Positions 52,701 to 58,960 of a DNA stretch of 64,000 bases are shown in pieces (the first letter of the stretch is position 1; every line of letters begins with the position of its first letter). The notes beneath the pieces are model-generated. The model was given only the letters and a program-made list of their open reading frames with translations, was not told the DNA's origin and did no database searches. The position numbers and the translations under genes are program-made. The stretch is from Hyposmocoma kahamanoa (taxonomy: Eukaryota; Arthropoda; Insecta; Lepidoptera; Cosmopterigidae): contig NW_020654080.1 of NCBI RefSeq assembly GCF_003589595.1, positions 11,125,698 to 11,189,697 of the forward strand, given 5' to 3'.

Positions 52701-55700
52701 CATCAAGCGCAACTTGAAGTTGCTACAGGACCCGTAAGCTATAACTTAATTGTGATATTTGAACACTTGAGTAAAAGTGTTCCTTAGTCCAGCATGGCCA
52801 AAGTCGAATTTTTGATTAATCGATAAAAATCGTAGGTTCTAGTCGCAAATACTAACTACATTTAGTCGGTCGAAATAGTTGAAAGTCGAGAACCGTAGTA
52901 CCTAGCTTATGTCTGATTGCACTAAAAAATACTTGATTTAGTCTGTTCTAATCGTGAAAAATAAATGTATAAAAAATCGAGCCAACATAACATCCTCTTT
53001 TTGACAGCTATGAACAGCGACAGAACGTAACTTACCAATAATTGCCCAAATAGGAAACGAATAATTATTTATCTCCTCTGTGAACTGAATACTAACAATG
53101 TTTTTATTTCGGTTAAATAAATAGTATTAATTATTATTAATTTTATATCTGCATTTTACATCATCACTTTCCATCGGGTGAGTTGGATGTCAAATCAGTG
53201 CTTATTTTTCTATAAGAAATAACTTTATTTATTGCAAACATAATGAGTAGAAAACTAAAGGAAAGGAACGATGTTCAATATGTGTCTTGTGTCCTGATTT
53301 GCTCTACAGTATTTTTTTTATTTTTCAGAGCGGATACTTGCGCCCCTGTAGAGGTAAACACAGTGGACAGCTTCCAAGGGCAAGAACGTGACATAGTGGT
53401 AGTGTCACTGGCAAGGTCAAGTGGCGTGGGTTTCCTCACCGACACAGGACGAATGAACGTGATGCTCACACGTGCTAAGCATGCGCTGCTCGTTTGCCTT
53501 AATCCTCACGCCATAATTGTACGTATACCAACTCTTCACCGGTCGGATATATCCATAATATTTATTTATTTATTTCCAAGTTACTTGCTATTATTACAGG
53601 TGATACGACGGATTGTGGGCGCTGAATACGGAGGTCCCGGGTTCGATTCCCGATAGGACCAATTTGGGAAATGAACTTTTCTAAATTGGTTTTGTTCTGG
53701 GTGGTCCAGAATTCCGTTGCTCTGGTACTCATAGTACCTGCAATGAATTCCCTAGTTAGAAGAGACCAGACAATTGGTCTAACCATATTATTATTATTAT
53801 TATTATTAGACCTTCTTTTAAATGTTATGGCCCGATCGAAGTAATCGATGATTGACGTTGGCCGTCAAGTTGAGGGACACACGCGTTTTTACTCAAATAT
53901 TGACCCGTAAATTTCGACAGAATTCACTAAGAGGAAAATTTACAAATCTACAACGACACGACAGAGAACCTACACAGACAATTACAGAAACAATTTTTTT
54001 TTTTCAATAAATTTACACAGCACATGTACATTATTATACCTATAGTCGTCACAAAATAAGAGGCACCTTTTGACACTTGTCATCGGAACGTAAATAAGGA
54101 TGTCCATATTAAAGGATTCTCACGAGAAATCAATACGAAATTGAATGAGTCTGTGATCATTTGGATTATTTTTTGGGTCATTGGTTTTCAGTTCTAGATA
54201 GAACAATTAACATTTATTTAACCAATATAGAGTTTAATATAGATAATAAGTAAGTATTTTAAATGATCACATAGACCACCTGTAGCTGCTATTGCAGCTT
54301 AGTTACATTTACACAGTTCACAAGGATAACCTGTAGTTAAATAGTAAAATTCTGTGCAAAACAAAAAAGACTTCATGGTTTAAATTTGTATTCCCTTTCA
54401 TCGGATGATAACCCATCAGTCGTCAGTTGAGCTAGTATCAACTGTATGTATAGTATTCGATTTTCGAATCATATTATCAATGTTAACATCTCTGTCTAAA
54501 TCAAAATGTAAATATTTTTTAAGTGATTTTTTTTAACGCGCTCATACTCATAGTCCCGTATTAGGGAAACCCTGTATTGCTGGTGCCAAACTCACGAGAG
54601 AAATAAATGTAGGCCGTACAAATATTTCTCCCGGCCCGGGAATCGAACCCGAGACCTCTGTGTGGTAGTCCAGCATGGTAATCGTTCAGCCACAGAGGCA
54701 GTCAAAATGGAATAATTTGAATTGCATTCAAAGTTATATACCATTGTATTCCTTAGTTGTTGAATTGGGGGCCTTGTGACGACTATAATGCGATAGTGTG
54801 GACAACAAGACAACAGCAAAAAATATGTTAACTTCACATCAAATTCAACACTATATTGACACAAGCTATCTTTTTTTTTAAATGATTTCGATAACAATGT
54901 CTTAGAATATGTTTCCACGTTGACATATAGAGACAAGAGATTACGTATGCTATCAAAATCTTATTTACATATACTTCACGCCCTTTTCCCATAAGGGTAG
55001 ACGGCGACAACATGTCATTTCCCACATTGGTCCTTCCGGGAATCGCACTCAGGACCTCTTCAAGTTCGTCTTTCTTGGTGCCACAGTGCTAACCGAACCG
55101 CTAGGCCATTAAGGCCGTAAAAAATGGACTAACATGATTAATAATAATAACAAATATTTGAAATGGGTTAAGTTTAGTTACAGAGAATTGTGGGCTACGT
55201 AGTCCTCGCTGATATACTACAACAGGCTTATTACCGAACTTTAGCAACTGGTTGCTAATTGTACAATAGCAACGCGATTGCTACCAGTTGCGATTGCTAA
55301 GTTGGTATTATAATACGAAAAAGCAACCGGTCGCTTCTTGTCAAAGCATTTTCATGCAGTTTTAGTTTATTAGTTGCTCGCTAGAGGCGCTGTAGTCGAC
55401 TGGTCGCAATTGTTCGTTCCGTAATACGAATTTATGTTTTGACAGCGATAATCGTGCAACTATTGCTAAAACGACTGGTCGCTAAAGATCGGTAATAACC
55501 CTGCCTAGCCCTAAAAAAATTTTATCTCATATAACCATTACCTATTTCGGCAAAAAAAATCGGTAATGTGAGCATTACCGCATTTCGATTTTGTAGGGTA
55601 AGGATGCTGGTGAAATTACAAGTACATGAGTCTTGTCACCGTATGTCTCATAGTGGCTGTGTTCCTCGGATCTTTGAGATCTAAAGCTCTGAATGGTACT

Positions 55701-55940
55701 AAAACTGCTAAGGACAGGCGTGTCGTTGAACATCAGACACACGACTTCTTCGCCCCGTCAGTTGGTATCAAAAAAACCCTTTTTAATATCAAACATTTTT
55801 TGTTTTAGAAAAATCACCAGTGGCGAACATTAGTCGAGGACGCTCAAAGAAGAAAACTGTATAAAATATTTCCAAATAAATTATGTCGAGCGGCGCCAGG
55901 GCCCATTCAGAATGACGACATTCTTAAGTACGTAATGTGA
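31669..55940 (+). CDS. FHA-domain, senataxin/Sen1-like superfamily 1 helicase (16 exons)
   Basis: Predicted ATP-dependent 5'-3' RNA/DNA helicase of the Sen1/senataxin/Upf1 group. By family it would resolve RNA-DNA hybrids in transcription termination and genome stability in the nucleus. Joined exons give about 1377 residues. Residues 1-100 form an FHA domain (GR at 27-28, SRNH at 42-45, SSNG at 62-65). Residues 110-680 are charged and disordered, with SUMO-interaction-like motifs at about 175-189 and 245-252, an 11-Asp run, and Lys/Arg-rich nuclear-signal-like stretches. The helicase core has the Q motif LNPSQQ (868-873), GPPGTGKS (895-902), DEAGQ (1099-1103), GDPQQLP (1124-1130), QYRMHPE (from 1170), VDSFQGQE (1283-1290) and NVMLTRAK (1314-1321). 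Every joint keeps phase. Vertebrate senataxin has no FHA domain as far as I recall. Orthology to senataxin is likely, not proved. Confidence 0.93.
32999..33230 (-). repeat. LINE 3' fragment in intron 1
   Basis: Minus strand reads GPHLMAIQIFNAVPNHIN then KFKNFLKKYLAENAFYKL before a stop. The pattern (...IFN.LP..I....KFK..LK..L...AFY) is the C-terminus of CR1/Jockey-like LINE polymerases. A (TA)n run at 32999-33016 lies just past the stop. Only the 3' end survives. Confidence 0.6.
33868..34957 (+). CDS. Helicase gene exon 2: end of FHA domain and acidic linker
   Basis: Acceptor TTTTTTTCCAG, phase 0. Starts SSNGIYVGPNK, completing the FHA domain, then a long linker rich in Asp, Glu, Ser and Lys. 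Holds IIVIDN...NILSDSD and PIYIDSDDSQDEE, which look like SUMO-interaction motifs next to acidic residues, and a GAT-repeat run (34687-34719) encoding 11 Asp. Donor is GAAA|GTAAGT. Confidence 0.93.
35045..35828 (+). CDS. Helicase gene exon 3: basic linker
   Basis: Acceptor GTTTCAG, donor CA|GTAAGT. Lys/Ser-rich beginning (KSKKTSSKH...KEERKRKLKE) typical of a nuclear localisation region, then a folded-looking C-terminal part with NIGIRAMPFFSLEKVTLMKI that leads into the pre-helicase domain. Confidence 0.93.
36808..36959 (-). repeat. tRNA-derived SINE, family S2 copy 1, broken by assembly gap
   Basis: Reverse-complement reading begins with TGGCTTAGTTGG (A box) and has GGTTCGAATCC (B box), the two internal Pol III promoter boxes, then CGGCCGGATCGAAGGA and GTTCGATCTTTGTATTAAT. 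The head lies at the assembly gap at 36919-36928. The same family is at 44551-44650 and 44767-44870. Confidence 0.75.
36919..36928. other. Assembly gap (10 N) with duplicated edges
   Basis: Ten undetermined bases. The 31 bases before the gap (36888-36918) are identical to the 31 bases after it (36929-36959), which looks like two contig ends that overlap but were not merged. The true sequence probably has only one copy. The gap lies in intron 3, so the coding sequence is unaffected. Confidence 0.9.
38934..39094 (+). CDS. Helicase gene exon 4: pre-helicase domain
   Basis: Acceptor ACATATTTCAG, donor GACT|GTAAGT. Reads LVGDLLLMEIWECLSQGYMR and on to ELFNISVD. The LLLME.WE pattern matches the region before the helicase core in Sen1-type proteins. 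Phases 2 in and 1 out fit the neighbours. Confidence 0.88.
39432..39472. other. Perfect 17-bp hairpin in intron 4
   Basis: GTTAACTTACCCTATTA is followed after a 7-nt loop by its exact complement. Partial further copies of CTATTAGGTTA follow. It may be the core of a small MITE. No function shown. Confidence 0.5.
40015..40150. repeat. Foldback repeat, family E copy 2
   Basis: Carries CACGGCGAGTTTACAACGCG, GGCGCGTTTGTATCGATGCA and similar units as in copy 1 at 15638-15806. Non-coding. Confidence 0.5.
40660..41580 (-). pseudogene. OTU-type cysteine protease pseudogene in intron 4
   Basis: OTU proteases cleave ubiquitin chains. The minus strand retains the three signatures in the right order but in different frames: HMYADGYCVF with the catalytic Asp-Gly-x-Cys (41454-41483), RRDLVRYVDEN then MPQYQDGQWGGTTILIAAVE with the WGG turn (41243-41251), and FNGNHYDSL with the catalytic His (41088-41096). 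At least three frameshifts are needed to join them, plus in-frame stops, so it is dead. A further frame (MNTGTHTSKHNWH...) extends to 40660. No introns are seen, and it runs opposite to the host gene. Origin may be a retrocopy or a mobile element that carries an OTU gene. Confidence 0.65.
42372..42558. repeat. Family C foldback repeat, copy 2
   Basis: TATCGAGTTCTTAGGCTTTC, TTTCCGGATTTAAATCGCG, TTTGTTTTTTCAAACAAAC, then GACCATGGGACATGGAAAGG and CCCGAAACG. Internal GGGCC/GGACC palindromes fold back. Confidence 0.65.
42590..42872 (+). repeat. LINE 3' end (reverse transcriptase C-terminus)
   Basis: Plus strand retains RMATE followed after a stop by NSLPADLFPERYNLGIFKAK and VNRHF, the usual W..LP...FP..YN...FK..V..H end of Jockey-like LINE proteins. 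It is followed by CCACCGGGTGAGATGGAGGT and an A8 run. 5'-truncated and dead. Confidence 0.65.
43056..43470. repeat. Family C foldback repeat, copy 3, split by another element
   Basis: Left part 43056-43163 (TTTTCGCGATTACTACACAA, GACCATGGGACCTGTAAGGA, CACGAAAC) and right part 43396-43470 (ACGTTGGTTTATTCGAAAAA, TCCGGAAAAACGGTTCCATT) are the two halves seen joined in copy 1. The 232 bp between them is a separate palindromic element. Confidence 0.6.
43164..43395. mobile_element. 232-bp foldback MITE, palindromic along its whole length
   Basis: Left end CATATAATAATACAAGTATG is matched by the complement of the right end. Pairing continues inward through GCAACTCCATAGAAAC, TAGCAGCGCGGC, CTATGTATGTGCACGCC and CGCTCATTCG to a loop near 43280. 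It is GC-rich inside and AT-rich at its tips. It interrupts family C copy 3, so it is the younger insertion. The frames open on both strands here result from the palindrome. Confidence 0.75.
43561..43692 (+). CDS. Helicase gene exon 5
   Basis: Acceptor CATTTTCAG, donor AAAA|GTGAGC. Reads SVPQTEVRTVPRTGEILLIS... ending VRCLPSPK. Probably part of the beta-barrel stalk of Upf1-like helicases. Only the first 131 nt after the intron are in frame with both neighbours. Confidence 0.85.
43887..44125 (+). CDS. Helicase gene exon 6: stalk and lead-in to ATPase core
   Basis: Acceptor TCATTTCAG, donor CAA|GTGAGT. Contains KLKPGDTMVAISLAYIQKEL and AGSPLSEAILRPEP, matching the segment before the Q motif in this family. 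Ends phase 0 at FNMQCQ. Confidence 0.9.
44183..44450 (+). repeat. Family A repeat, copy 10, in intron 6
   Basis: AGTAGCAGTAGGGTCACCTT, GAGTTCGTCCAGGGTAGTAC, CATGGGACTTGTCAACTTAT, TTTGCGATTTAAAGCTCTGA. A deletion removes part of the 3' half. Confidence 0.75.
44551..44650 (+). repeat. SINE family S2, copy 2, degenerate
   Basis: GTGGCTTAGTAAGAACGGTA, GCGAATTCTGTCGGATCGGA, then TTAGTGTTTGTACGATCTTT. The tRNA-like boxes are mutated. It faces copy 3 as an inverted pair. Confidence 0.5.
44767..44870 (-). repeat. SINE family S2, copy 3
   Basis: Complement shows GCTTAGTTGG, GTCGGTTCGAATCCGGCCGG and CGAACACTC-type tail, ending in TTAATAAT. The 5' tip is truncated at GCTTAG. Confidence 0.7.
44985..45165 (+). 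repeat. Family A repeat, copy 11, 5'-truncated
   Basis: Starts at AGTGGTGAAATTAAAGTCAC and runs to CACGATTTGTTCGTCCCGTC with ATATTATAAAAAAG. It ends only 20 bp before exon 7, so it supplies sequence close to the splice acceptor. Confidence 0.75.
45186..45294 (+). CDS. Helicase gene exon 7: Q motif and most of Walker A
   Basis: Acceptor ATATTTCAG. Starts WTKVLNPSQQAAV (the Gln motif that reads adenine) and ends VQGPPGT plus one base of Gly. The intron splits Walker A within the Gly codon before the catalytic Lys. Confidence 0.95.
45498..45955 (+). repeat. SINE family S1, copy 2, interrupted
   Basis: Starts CTGCCTCCGTGGCCGAATGG (A-box region). The B box GGTTCGATTCCTGGGCCGGG is at about 45799, then the body AGTGTAATTTGTGGTTGTCT and TAGTGCGGGGCTATG. 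Head and B box are pushed apart by an insertion at 45540-45732. Confidence 0.75.
45540..45732. mobile_element. 193-bp MITE inside SINE S1
   Basis: Begins GAAATAACATTT and ends with its exact complement AAATGTTATTTC, 12 of 12. It splits the tRNA-like head of the SINE. No coding capacity, so a short non-autonomous DNA element. Target duplication is not clear. Confidence 0.6.
46409..46720 (+). repeat. GC-rich MITE-like element, family D copy 2
   Basis: Begins GTTAGAGCGCATTTATTCGA and ends CTGGGCGCTTAG. Shares long stretches with 136-573 in reverse orientation, including CTGTCATGGCAAAATACGC and TTGTTGCCTAGTAAATAGAA. Directly followed by GGCGCCTTCAAATTAGACAC, half of the element type at 61486-61606. 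Lies 110 bp before exon 8. Confidence 0.65.
46833..46994 (+). CDS. Helicase gene exon 8: Walker A Lys and motif Ia
   Basis: Acceptor TTTTTGCAG. Begins GKSSVICAIV, so the complete loop is GPPGTGKSS. It then has KILICATSNAAVDEIVCRLL, the motif Ia/Ib region that binds nucleic acid. Donor AAAA|GTTAGT is slightly weak. Confidence 0.95.
47468..47610 (+). CDS. Helicase gene exon 9: RVGRAEAMHP region, uncertain 3' end
   Basis: Acceptor TTTGCGCAG. Reads ERFRMVRVGRAEAMHPLAYN and on to AGLTAE, matching the R.VR.G stretch after motif Ia. To join exon 10 in phase 0 the exon must end either at 47610 with a GC-type donor (GAG|GCATGT) or at 47637 with GT (TCA|GTAGGC, nine more residues). The GC donor keeps a smoother helix and is my choice. 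Confidence 0.85.
47780..47870 (+). repeat. Family A fragment, copy 12
   Basis: AGTAGCAAAAGAGCGCTTTG, GAGTTCGTCCAGGAAAGTGG joined directly to TTTGCGATTTAAAGTTCTGA, so a large internal deletion. Confidence 0.6.
47871..48155 (-). repeat. Dispersed repeat ending in a T-rich CGACTTCA-type tail
   Basis: Contains GAACCTCCTCCTTTTTTTGA followed by AGTCGGTTAAAA. Sequences of this kind are common in lepidopteran genomes from general experience. Only one copy is here, so boundaries are approximate and the class is not assigned. Confidence 0.4.
48501..48620 (+). CDS. Helicase gene exon 10: helical insertion
   Basis: Acceptor TATTGTTTCAG, donor TTG|GTAAGA. Forty codons beginning ISHIEAKINMW and ending LNRLDL. 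This is a coiled-coil-like insertion between motifs Ib and II, as in other Sen1 proteins. Only frame 0 is open. Confidence 0.88.
48700..48765. repeat. Fragment of foldback family E
   Basis: ACGGCGAATTTTAGCATCGC and TTCGATGCAACCGCG match the ends of family E copies at 15638 and 40015. Only one arm is present. Confidence 0.4.
49709..49848 (+). CDS. Helicase gene exon 11: Gly-rich loop and TTLSSAHNH
   Basis: Acceptor GTGGCTAG, donor GAGAGG|GTAACC. Begins LRNGGGGGGPGEKLRADQ and ends CAHIIVTTLSSAHN plus HKMRG. In this family the equivalent stretch (usually ...CTLS.SG) lies just before motif II. The exon is short, so it is easily missed by plain ORF finding; an unrelated frame is open on the other strand. 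Confidence 0.88.
50753..50897 (+). CDS. Helicase gene exon 12: motif II (DEAGQ) and motif III
   Basis: Acceptor TGCGTACAG, donor CAG|GTTCAT. Encodes LKRRIALCIVDEAGQ (Walker B) and THLTLIGDPQQLPGYICSQ. The common GD..QLPP is here QLPG, one substitution in an otherwise conserved motif III. Confidence 0.95.
51079..51206. repeat. Snap-back element related to 63325-63440
   Basis: Starts AGTTAGGGCTAGCACGATAG and GCGCGACTAGCGCGA, and the other end (GCGTCTGGTCGCGATTGGAC, CTAGGGA) is its imperfect complement. Same GGGCTAGCACGA start as the 116-bp element at 63325. Located in intron 12. Confidence 0.55.
51230..51660 (-). repeat. Degenerate LINE-like coding fragment in intron 12
   Basis: Minus strand reads FNQGKQLFYGELYNVF and, after a frameshift, HILKLSFPKFKNYIKNIFIA and a stop. 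The ending resembles C-termini of insect LINE proteins (K...Y.K..L). Frameshifts show it is dead. Class uncertain. Confidence 0.4.
51762..52005 (+). CDS. Helicase gene exon 13: motif IV, QYRMHPE
   Basis: Acceptor TTGTTTACAG, donor CAAG|GTAGCT. Contains SLFSRLTSCAENW and ILLNRQYRMHPEIAEYPNRA FYGG in sequence, hallmark of superfamily 1B helicases, then a Pro-rich loop and ISISSGDKGQ. Confidence 0.95.
52236..52446 (-). repeat. Family A repeat, copy 13, 3'-end missing
   Basis: Complement of the middle and 5' parts: GCTTTAAATTGCAAAGATCT, CACCCTAAGACATTAG, TTTCATCAGCACCCTTACCC, and GAACTCG. Lies in intron 13, close before exon 14. Confidence 0.7.
52574..52733 (+). CDS. Helicase gene exon 14
   Basis: Acceptor TTGTCCCAG, donor GACCC|GTAAGC. 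Reads ASGANEMEAWGVSRLVTALN and LAVVTPYNAHKELIKRNLKL, the second RecA-like domain with the VVTPYNA.. strand (IITPYKAQ in relatives). Confidence 0.95.
53329..53518 (+). CDS. Helicase gene exon 15: motifs V and VI
   Basis: Acceptor ATTTTTCAG, donor ATT|GTACGT. Has EVNTVDSFQGQERDIVVVSL and GRMNVMLTRAKHALLVCLNP, with the Gln and Arg that sense ATP. All key residues are present, so the enzyme is probably active. Confidence 0.97.
53630..53806 (+). repeat. tRNA-derived SINE, family S3 copy 1
   Basis: GAGGTCCCGGGTTCGATTCC is a B box in tRNA-like context, followed by AGGACCAATTTGGGAAATGA, body, and an (ATT)n tail at 53786-53806. The head upstream of the B box is truncated. Related to 54945-55122. Confidence 0.6.
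54531..54712 (-). repeat. SINE family S1, copy 3
   Basis: Complement starts ACTGCCTCTGTGGCTGAACG, then GAGGTCTCGGGTTCGATTCC (B box), CGGGCCGGGAGAAATATTTG and the family body. The most intact head of the three copies, with both Pol III boxes present. Confidence 0.8.
54945..55122 (-). repeat. tRNA-derived SINE, family S3 copy 2
   Basis: Complement reads TGGCCTAGCGGTTCGG (A box), GAGGTCCTGAGTGCGATTCC (B box), GGAAGGACCAATGTGGGAAA and TGACATGTTGTCGCCG. Near-complete head, shared with the truncated copy at 53630. Confidence 0.7.
55223..55503. mobile_element. 281-bp MITE with ~30-bp inverted ends
   Basis: Left CAGGCTTATTACCGAACTTT AGCAACTGG and right end complement CAGGGTTATTACCGATCTTT AGCGACCAG match with few differences. 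The interior repeats GGTTGCTA / TAGCAACC in both directions. In intron 15, 300 bp before the last exon. Confidence 0.75.
55534..55776 (+). repeat. Family A repeat, copy 14
   Basis: Starts in the middle of the element (ATTACCTATTTCGGC), then GATGCTGGTGAAATTACAAG, AAGCTCTGAATGGTACTAAA, and CACGACTTCTTCGCCCCGTC. It ends about 30 bp before exon 16. Confidence 0.7.
55809..55940 (+). CDS. Helicase gene exon 16: C-terminus and stop
   Basis: Acceptor TGTTTTAG, phase 0. Starts KNHQWRTLVEDAQRRKLYKI, matching the N..W..L...A/K.R end of Sen1-type proteins (NQHWNQLIQDA in human senataxin, from memory). Stop TGA at 55938-55940. A plausible AATAAA-like polyadenylation signal first appears far downstream near 56706, so the 3' UTR is uncertain. 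Confidence 0.92.
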   Translation, partial: KNHQWRTLVEDAQRRKLYKIFPNKLCRAAPGPIQNDDILKYVM

Positions 55941-57780
55941 ACAATCAATTTAAGTCATCAATCATAGGATCGTTTCTAACAGAACGACTTTTGAAATTGT
56001 ATTGATGCTCCATAAGGAGCGAAGTATAATGACACAGTGAAACAGAACAGAAGGGTTCCATAACGGAAATCGCAAAAGTGTATAAATGATGCTGCATAGA
56101 CTTATTATTCAACATTAACAAATAATCTGGGATCGACTATACCAATATTTGTACAAAAACTTGATTTAAATGGGTCAATGTATCATTTTACAGTCCTTTA
56201 TTTACTTGAATAAGGGAACAAAATTCGTAAGGGAGGGCAAATTCGTGATTTTTGTTGCATTTACCTATCCGTGTATCTTTAAAAAAACGATAGTTTTTCT
56301 ATAATAGCTACATAACGAGACCATTAATATCAATGACTAATAACACCAGAGAACTGCTAATTGCGATACAAGAGAGCGTAGTCGGGTATTTAATATACAC
56401 TAGATGTCGCGACGAGTACTAACTAGTTATTTTTGTAACCATTGAGTATATAACCAGAAATAGAGATGATATGTCATTTAATTTGTTTGAAAACTATTCT
56501 GCCAAATCATTACGGTGACAACTACGCTCCGATTGCCCAGCCCGAATTCGAATCAATTGACGGCTGACGTCAATTGTTCCACTTCAAAACGATCAGTTTA
56601 ACTTGAGATTTGCTATAATGGACGCACATTGAAAAATGTTTTCTGTTTTTCCTACACCGCCGAATGGAACAGCCCCCCATTGTTAGAGATATTATCTTTA
56701 TTTACAATAAATACAGAATATTTTTGGAATATACGGAGACGTACACACAGGTCAGTTGTTGGCGCTGTACTATTTCAGCTTTCTAATTTGTGATTTCAGC
56801 GCAAGTGGCCCTTTTTTCGTCTCTATTTCTAGTTATACACTCGATGCTTGTAACTTCTTTGTTTTACATTGACAAGGTACAATTTATCGAAGCTACTCTA
56901 ATTTCTAGTGATAACAAACAAATCAAGTAGATGACGCTTATTAATACGTAGATTTTTTTATTGATAGTGGCGGCTATTCTTTTATTTTGTTTAGGATTGG
57001 CGCCATATTAGGAAGCGTTAATTTATAAATTAGTTTGTAACAGACACTGCATTAAGAGGAATTATATACATAATATAAACTACACTCCAGACTATTGACC
57101 TTTTCAGAGCTACGATATGTATGTAGTATAGAGATTATTTTATTTTGATTATTTTTGGAAATGTTACAGCTAAGGTAACAAGAATAGTATAGTGAGTGAT
57201 ATAATACACGCCTGACAGCCCAGTGCATGTATGCGGAGGGCTAATTAAAAGTTTCCACAGATAATTATTTGCAGTGATAGAAACAAACTATAAAGTAAGT
57301 TGCCGACTTAAAAAAAAAACAAACGCAATAAATATAAACAACGAAATTAAATACGTTAAACAATTTGTTTGTTAGTAGCTACATATAATAGAAAAACATA
57401 TCACTGAGTAACGTTTTAGTTTCAGTACAAAACTGGTGTTGAACAAGTTTACCTCACCATATCTTTTAACTAAGGAGTTAAATGAGCGAGACGCTCTGTT
57501 TAAAAATGCATTTTGCCGATAATTTGTCCTAACTCTAGGAACGTAAAGGGTGATAGGATTTCTCAGTACAACCTTGTTTAGCGACCCTCTTATGTTATTG
57601 GTCATCCATGATTAATATTAACAAAAGTAACGGGTAACTCACGTATTTAGGCCCAATTTTTCAAGGTTCGAACCAGTCCGTCGAATCACCGCCGCGGAAT
57701 CTCATAATTAAGCACCACGGACTAATTCGAAACACGTCGAGCAAAAACTCTACTCAAATACATGGATTTAAGTCGAATTT
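55941..57780. other. Downstream flank of the helicase gene
   Basis: AT-rich. Should include the 3' UTR. A candidate poly(A) signal (CAATAAATA) is near 56705. No other gene seen. Confidence 0.35.
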
Positions 57781-57878
57781 AGTAGCAGTAAAGCTACTTA
57801 TGAAAGAGTTCGTCCAGGGAACTACTACTACTGCCACCATATCTATTTCTGCCGCCAAGCAGTAATGTTTTGAAGGGT
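57781..57878 (+). repeat. Family A repeat, copy 15, 5' half
   Basis: AGTAGCAGTAAAGCTACTTA through CCGCCAAGCAGTAATG and TTTTGAAGGGT, at which point the RTE LINE begins. The other half resumes at 58771. Confidence 0.75.
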
Positions 57879-58770
57879 CATCATTCAGCCATACGACGCC
57901 CACTGCTGGGCATAGGCCTCCCCCAACGATATCCACGACGATCGGCCCTGCGCTGCCCGCATCCATCGGCTTCCCGCAACTTTTACCATATCGTCGATCC
58001 ACCTGGTGGGGGGCCTACCCCTTTTTTTTTGTACTTTCCCGAACGCGGGCAGCCCATCCGAGCTGGATTCAACGAGAGATCTCTTTCTCAAAGTTGGACT
58101 TACCTAACTGGACTGACTGCCCCAGGTATACGTAATGGTCAACAACTTCGAGCGTAATGCTCCCAATTTTAACTGGAGCGGGTACAACATGGACATTCGA
58201 CATGATCTTCGTCTTGTCCATGTTCATCTTAAGCCCACTCTTTGGGAAACACTACTGAGATCTTCGAGCATTGTGTTCAGGTCTCCCAAGGTCTCAACCA
58301 TAAGAATTATATCATCGGCAAATCGAAGGTGTGTTAGATACTCGCCATTGATGTTGATGCCAAGTCCTTTCCAGTCCAGAAGCTTGAAAATATCCTCCAA
58401 CGCAGCAGTGAACAGTTTCTGAGATATCACATCTCATGTCTCACGCCTCGTTGCAGGATCAGAGAACTGCAGTTCTCTGATCCTGTTATCGGACTGACAT
58501 CCTTTTTTGTATAAGTACCTTAACACCTCGATATACCTATAGTCTACTTGGCACATTTGGAGAGACTGCAGCACCGCCCAGGTCTCAATCGAATCAAAGG
58601 CCTTCTCAGAGTCCACAAACGCTAAGAAAAAGTGGCCGGTTATACTCCTAGGTCTTCTGTGTAACCTGCCGCAGCGTATGGATGTGGTTTATGGTACTAA
58701 AACCCTTTCGGAAACCGGCTTGTTCGGGAGGTTGGAAGTCGCCAAACCTGCGAGCGAGACGATTCGTGAT
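57879..58770 (-). mobile_element. RTE-clade LINE fragment, 5'-truncated, inactive
   Basis: Minus strand encodes pieces of a reverse transcriptase: ITNRLARRFGDFQPPEQAGF RKG, DSEKAFDSIETWAVLQSL, YLTHLRFADDIILMVETLGD with the FADD active site, and the typical C-terminus RGRPPTRWIDDMVKVAGSRW then GEAYAQQWASYG. Frameshifts and stops separate the parts (near 58120, 58435 and 58620). The 3' end GGCTGAATGATGACCC is at 57879. It sits within a family A repeat whose halves flank it. Confidence 0.85.
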
Positions 58771-58960
58771 AGTGATGGGTTCTGGTGAAATTGCAGGCAT
58801 ATTCGACTTGTCCCATTGCTCATGGTGACGAGCGCAGTGGCAGTGCCCCTCAGATTTTTGCGATTTAAAACTCTGAGTAGCATTACAATTGTTATGTACA
58901 GGCGTGTCGTATACTACCAGACGCACTTGTTCGTCCCGTCGCTTGGTATAATAAAAAAAA
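58771..58960 (+). repeat. Family A repeat, copy 15, 3' half
   Basis: TTCTGGTGAAATTGCAGGCA, GAGCGCAGTGGCAGTGCCCC, TTTGCGATTTAAAACTCTGA, and ACTTGTTCGTCCCGTCGCTT with an A8 run. Continues the element interrupted at 57878. Confidence 0.75.

Noticed and set aside
53586..53700. Possible tRNA gene because of the GGGTTCGATTCCC box
   Set aside because: No acceptor stem or anticodon arm can be drawn; the match is the head of a SINE. The same applies to the boxes at 36840, 44815, 45799, 54640 and 55040.
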